Part shown: one piece after another, positions 30,437 through 34,742 of the stretch
Layout: each line of letters opens with the position of its first letter
How positions within the stretch are numbered: position 1 is the first letter of the stretch
Assembly: GCA_014621425.1 (NCBI GenBank)
Contig: JAANBB010000418.1
Coordinates: 1-34,742 of the forward strand
Reading direction: 5' to 3'
DNA from: Cylindrodendrum hubeiense
Lineage: Eukaryota; Ascomycota; Sordariomycetes; Hypocreales; Nectriaceae
DNA length: 34,742 nucleotides
Position numbers and translations under genes: made by a program
The notes under the pieces: model-generated
Seen by the model: the letters and a program-made list of their open reading frames with translations, nothing else
What the model was told of the DNA's origin: nothing
Databases searched by the model: none

Positions 30437-32170
30437 TCAAACACGGCCCGACCACTTGATCTCCAAGCTGCGGAGTGGATAGTATGCCAGCGCTGTAACG
30501 ACAAATGCCGACTCGAATCCAAGATCGCCAATGTGTTTGCCAATGGGCCCAGTGTACCACGTCGTATCCATTGAAGGGATTACCAGCGCAAGACTGACCA
30601 ATGAAGCACCGATGGCCGCAAATCCAGGAGGAAGACTCCGCCATTTGTTCCAGATTCGCGGGTCAAATGTGGTGTAGTCCATTTTCCTGAACACCACCAG
30701 TTCCTCAATGACGACAGCATCGAAACACCCGGCCCAGTATCCGATGAGGCTTAGGAAGTTTTCGAGCGAGGTGGCCCATTCTGCTGCGGCATAGATGGCC
30801 ATTGGAATCATGATAGCCATCGTGACGATAATGAAAACAAACCGGGGGACTTTCGCAAAGATGGGGAGGAGCATCTGCAGGCAAAGGGCGACCGAGTAAT
30901 TCGACAAAACCATGTTTCCGACGACGCTCAGGGCGAGAATCACGAGCACGAACTTTCCGAATCCGCCAGCTGGTTTAAGCATCTCCGCCAAGACACCCCC
31001 GATCCCGTATGAATCCCATGCTGTCTGCCATGAGTCGACGTTGGGAAGGGCACCCCCTATGGCGGCCCCGAGAATGAGGAGTGGTGTGGACGGGGTCAAC
31101 AGCCCCAGGTAAACGTAGGTGAATACCTTGAGGCTTGAAACTTGTCAGCATCTCCGAAATCCTATGGGAGCCTATAGGTGGAACTACTTACTTGGATCCG
31201 TTTGGACTATGGTAGGCGGTGAAGTCGGACGCGGTCCCGCCGAAAGTCATGAAGTATCCAGCCATCAAGCTACCATATCCGATGACACTCTTCACTGTTG
31301 CTGGGCCTACATCAGCCTGGTGAACGAGATGCTTGCCTCCACACCCAACCGCAATGACGATCCCGATCAAGTTGGGAAGCCATTGCCACCGTTGCCAAAC
31401 ATGGATAGCTCGATAACCTAGCAACGCTGTGACAAAGCTCAGCGCACATACGATCCCGATACCAACGTTCACACTGATATGAGCGCCTTCGTTCACCGCC
31501 GCGATAGCCTGCCCACTGACGATAGATCCTATAAGGGTGAAACCAGTTACCGTCCCGGCATTAAGAAGGAGTGGAATCATGCCAAAGAAGAGCCTAATCA
31601 AGTTTATATGATGTCAACTTCGTGTCATACGAGGATTGGAGTTGCAGCAAGCATTATCGTACCCAAACGAATATCGAGCCTGGATCATCTGTCTCATACC
31701 CGTCTGGACTCCCCCGATCCCGATAAATGCCGGCGGTATACAGGTTATGATATTGAAGAAGAGGATGATCAACGATACATCTCGGAGCTTCAGTCCATAC
31801 ACTGCGGTCCCAAGAGCACCCGTCGGCAACCTAACACTGTCAATACTATCCTATTGAGACACAGGGTCGGGACAACTTACGGCAATACGCATAGGAGGCA
31901 GGTGAAGAAAACGGTGAACAATTCGTTGTATTCAGTCTGTGTTCGTTCCTCTGGCGGAACGGGTCTGATTCCATTTTCTTCGACGCCGGCGTCAAGGAGT
32001 TTCAGGTACCATCTTGAATTGCTCATGGGACCTTGCTTCACAGACACTTCACTGTTGCCATCGTCGTTAGCTCGTACATCATCGACGGGCATCACTTGGC
32101 CGAAGGAACGAGGTCCCTGGTTCGCCTCCAAATCGCCGTCGACGCGCGTGGTCGTCGTCTCGTCTTTCAT
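30437..32170 (-). CDS. Purine-cytosine permease (NCS1 family, Fcy type)
   Basis: Four exons on the minus strand: 32170-31881, 31830-31663, 31593-31192 and 31133-30437, with introns of 50, 69 and 58 bp. The product is 518 aa, the usual length. I chose the ATG at 32170 for its A at -3 and an acidic, soluble N-terminal tail of about 65 residues. The family block IRPVPPEERT leads into the first membrane segments. GVQTGMRQMIQARYSFG spans the TM2-TM3 loop and is typical of Fcy transporters, and GTASDFTAYHSPNGS marks the middle of the protein. About 12 hydrophobic segments are visible. Members (yeast Fcy2, Aspergillus FcyB) are proton symporters that bring adenine, guanine, hypoxanthine and cytosine across the plasma membrane. 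Exact substrates cannot be read from the sequence. The last intron must use the acceptor after 31134; the AG 7 bases further on would break the frame. Confidence 0.92.
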
Positions 32171-34742
32171 TTTCGACAGTTTTGGCCAAATGGTCCGGCT
32201 TTCAAAGCTTCGGGTAATCAACAAGATTTCTACAAAGATGAGGGGAAATATGCGGTCGAGCGATAACGCACGGTTGTGAGCCTTTTAACGCAACATATGA
32301 TGCGGGCACATGAATCCTGGACCATTCATCTCGCTGCAGTCACTTACATTGGTTCACTGCTCCCACCGCTCCAAACCCGGGTTATCATACCGTCTGTCAC
32401 TGATGTGCTTTGGGCATACCAACCTGGCTAGTTTGGCCGACGCAGGAGCCGTCGGTCATCGATTGCGGCTCCGCCGAGCTATCATTCAACAGAATCGAAG
32501 CTTGAGTCCGTGTGTCCTGCACCGAGGCTCCTTGTTACTGACTTGTCATGTTGTCGCCGAAAATTTGTTCAACATGCAGCATGGCGCCTCAAAGCCACTG
32601 TGTCGAGACCTGCACTTGGGCGGTCACTCAGCGTTCCGCCACTTTGTTGCAAATGGGTTTAATTTGACGCCCAGGGTGTTTCTGCCCACGCGGCATCGGA
32701 CAATTTTCTCCGTTCGACCTCTTTCTTCTCTAGTCTCACACCGACACGAACGAAGTTCTCTGGGCAAGTCAAGGCGCCCTAACCCCCGCCCCGACTCCTT
32801 GCATCCCCGAAGTTCAACCAACAGACCGACATGTCAATGTGATCGCCACGGCGGAACTAGGCGCAACTTCCAGGGCGCCGCGGCCCGGATCGCAGCCGTA
32901 GTCAGGTGGATACGACGGGCATGAATCGATGCAACGGTCCGAAGTAAGGTGCAGGGTAATCTAAGGCCGTGATGTTGTCCTCGGGACGTCCTGCAGGTGA
33001 GTACATTCAAGGTACTTTCTGCTCACTAAGCATATTACAAGGGCAGTCCTGGTTGAACCGCCACTCTGTATGACCACTGACACTCACTTGACCTGACTAG
33101 AGGGGGGCCGGATGCTTCTTACAATCTTGGCCCCTCCGTTTGTGCAACCAAGAGGTTCTCATCTACACTAGCGGGCCTAGGGGTGGGGAACTATCCAGAC
33201 AGCTTACCTGATCCCTGTTTGACCCAGACGAAAGCAAACTGCCGGAATTGAGCTAGAATGGATTGTCTCAAATGTCAACCTCCCCTTGGCTAGCAAAGTC
33301 CCGCGAGTGAAGCTAGAACGACCATCTGTGGCCAAAAATCAAGTCAATTCGCGACCCTTCTCCGCGGAACGGGGCATTAACCACGTTAAGCCCCGACTCA
33401 AGACCCGCCGGTCCACGCAATACACCGCCGCTGGCGTGCCAGCTTGAGGATCAGACCGCAACCAAGCGCAACCGGGCGCAACCAAGTGGGAAGGCGTTGT
33501 TATGTGGTTCCAGTTGCGGTGTCACTGCACCATCCTCTAGGGGGCGTGGGACGGTGAGTGGGTTGGCAGTGATGCAAAACTAAAGGTTCGCTTGGACGCA
33601 GCGGCGACATGCCGTCCTGGTTTGTGTGAAATCTCCGGATCCAGCATCTGTGCGCGATTTACATGCTGCATGTATTTGCGAGGGAAAAGAAAAAAAAGAC
33701 GAATGTCACTTGGGCAGCAGCAGCAGCAGCAGCAGCAGGATAATCTGATTCATCATTCGATGTCCGTGGGGGGGACTCTCTCGCTGCTTAGCTGAGGATG
33801 CAGCAATCCTCCTCAACCGCCGATCTGCACCCTATTTGGACTGTCTAAGGGCTATGGCGCTTCCAAGGAGCGCAGATCTGACTTCCGATTGACATTGGGA
33901 TCGCACGGGAAGGTAAGCGTGGACCTGTCAGGGTTCTAGTAAACCCCTTCTAGCCTGGACTCTGGGAGAGGTCGGTTTTTCTTTTCGTGGCCCCGTATAG
34001 GGACTAGTCAGAAACGGCGCCTGATGATCTCTGCCGGCATGGTACAATGCAATGGGAAAGCCAGTTTCTCAGCCATTGGATTTGAGGATGGGTCCGTATG
34101 CCACTAGCTTGTTGCTTTGTTGGCACAGCCCTCGCTCTAATGTGACCAGGGGCGATGAATTGTTGATTGTCCGCCACATGGCAATGTCTGATGTCTCTCC
34201 CAACTAATCCGTCGCGGCCAGTCTCTGACCATTTGCCGGTGTTGTCCCGGCACGTTCAAGAACGGGATGAAATGTAGTATGTGCGAGATGGAAGGCAAAT
34301 TTTTTATTGTAATAGAAGAGTGGTTAAATATTTAGCCAGCAAGATCGACTTGAGCCCCCAGGCCAATTCGTCTAGACGGGTTACGTGCTGAGCATCGGAG
34401 GGCTAAATCTACGATTGGATCTAGCAGGATGTCGCAATGAAAGAAGAAATTTGATTTATGATTTTAGAGACCCTAACGCCAGTACGCGGCTTGACTCGGG
34501 ACCCGCCTTGTCGAGCGCAGAAATCAGCTTTCCCATGTCGCCGGGATTCGTTCGGCTGTACGAAAAGAGTAGGCTAAACAAGGCAATTGCCCAGTGGTGC
34601 CTATGCCTCTTCCTAGTTAGCTCCAACGAGAACCAAGGCCTCGGGGCTCCGGGGTTTGATAGAACACTCAAAGTGCTGGGGATGGCTAAATTCCCCCCAT
34701 TACCCATGTCAGCAAAGGATACCAGCACCAACAAGCATGGGG
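32171..34742. other. Right-hand intergenic region without recognisable genes (2.6 kb)
   Basis: The first part is the upstream region of the permease. An open frame of 204 codons at 32310-32924 is Arg/Ser/His-rich with no recognisable motif, and I do not call it. A GCAACC-rich stretch lies at 33458-33483. The stretch 34270-34470 is more AT-rich than its surroundings and could be a decayed transposon or LTR fragment, but I see no terminal repeats or coding remnant. Confidence 0.5.
33715..33738. repeat. CAG trinucleotide repeat, 8 copies
   Basis: Eight perfect CAG triplets. They lie in a short open frame that would read poly-Gln, but no real gene is evident around them. Confidence 0.9.

Noticed and set aside
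31479..32279. Open frame of 266 codons on the plus strand
   Set aside because: It covers three permease exons and two introns in antisense; no recognisable protein features.
32310..32924. Open frame of 204 codons with an ATG, divergent from the permease
   Set aside because: Arg/Ser/His-rich, no motif or membrane segment, and frames this long occur by chance in GC-rich DNA here. Expression data could reopen it.
34456..34734. Minus-strand open frame of 92 codons at the right edge
   Set aside because: Begins at a non-ATG codon, has no domain, and lies in a patch that may be degraded repeat.

Overview
This is a nuclear genomic window from a filamentous ascomycete (Pezizomycotina). The genes are split by short GT-AG introns of about 45-76 bp, start codons mostly have A at -3, and intergenic DNA is rich in pyrimidine tracts and in AGGT/ACCT-type simple repeats. 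A Sordariomycete, possibly Hypocreales, is my best guess from gene style and repeats, but I cannot name the species from sequence alone.

Layout. Positions 1-8395 hold no gene I can support. They are filled with tandem repeats and homopolymer runs. From 8396 to 26598 is a compact housekeeping block: a membrane-anchored MOSC/mARC-like protein (+), condensin SMC2 (-), an INCENP/Sli15-type chromosomal passenger protein (+), an unrecognised one-TM protein (+), an MSS116-type mitochondrial DEAD-box helicase (+), the PTS2 import receptor PEX7 (-) and an AlkB-type 2OG-Fe(II) dioxygenase with a CUE-like region and a GRF zinc finger (+). Then come about 2.7 kb without a recognisable gene, RIB7 of riboflavin synthesis (+), a purine-cytosine permease of the NCS1/Fcy family (-), and about 2.5 kb without a recognisable gene to the right edge.

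Exon-intron structures were worked out by hand from reading frame, splice sites and family conservation. All nine genes give intact products of normal length. I see no frameshifts, no intact transposon, no rRNA or tRNA, and no secondary-metabolite cluster. Three gene pairs are convergent (MOSC/SMC2, MSS116/PEX7, RIB7/permease) and two are divergent (SMC2/INCENP, PEX7/AlkB).

The most interesting signal is the 431-bp divergent promoter shared by SMC2 and INCENP. Both proteins act on mitotic chromosomes. The promoter holds an inverted GATAAG-3bp-CTTATC site directly beside a CACGTG box. A GATAAG (either strand) lying 28-40 bp from a CACGTG recurs in the MSS116 promoter and in the PEX7/AlkB divergent promoter. 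I found no clear undescribed system. The best leads are this promoter module, the unrecognised TM protein, the AlkB domain architecture and the repeat structure of the left 8.4 kb.
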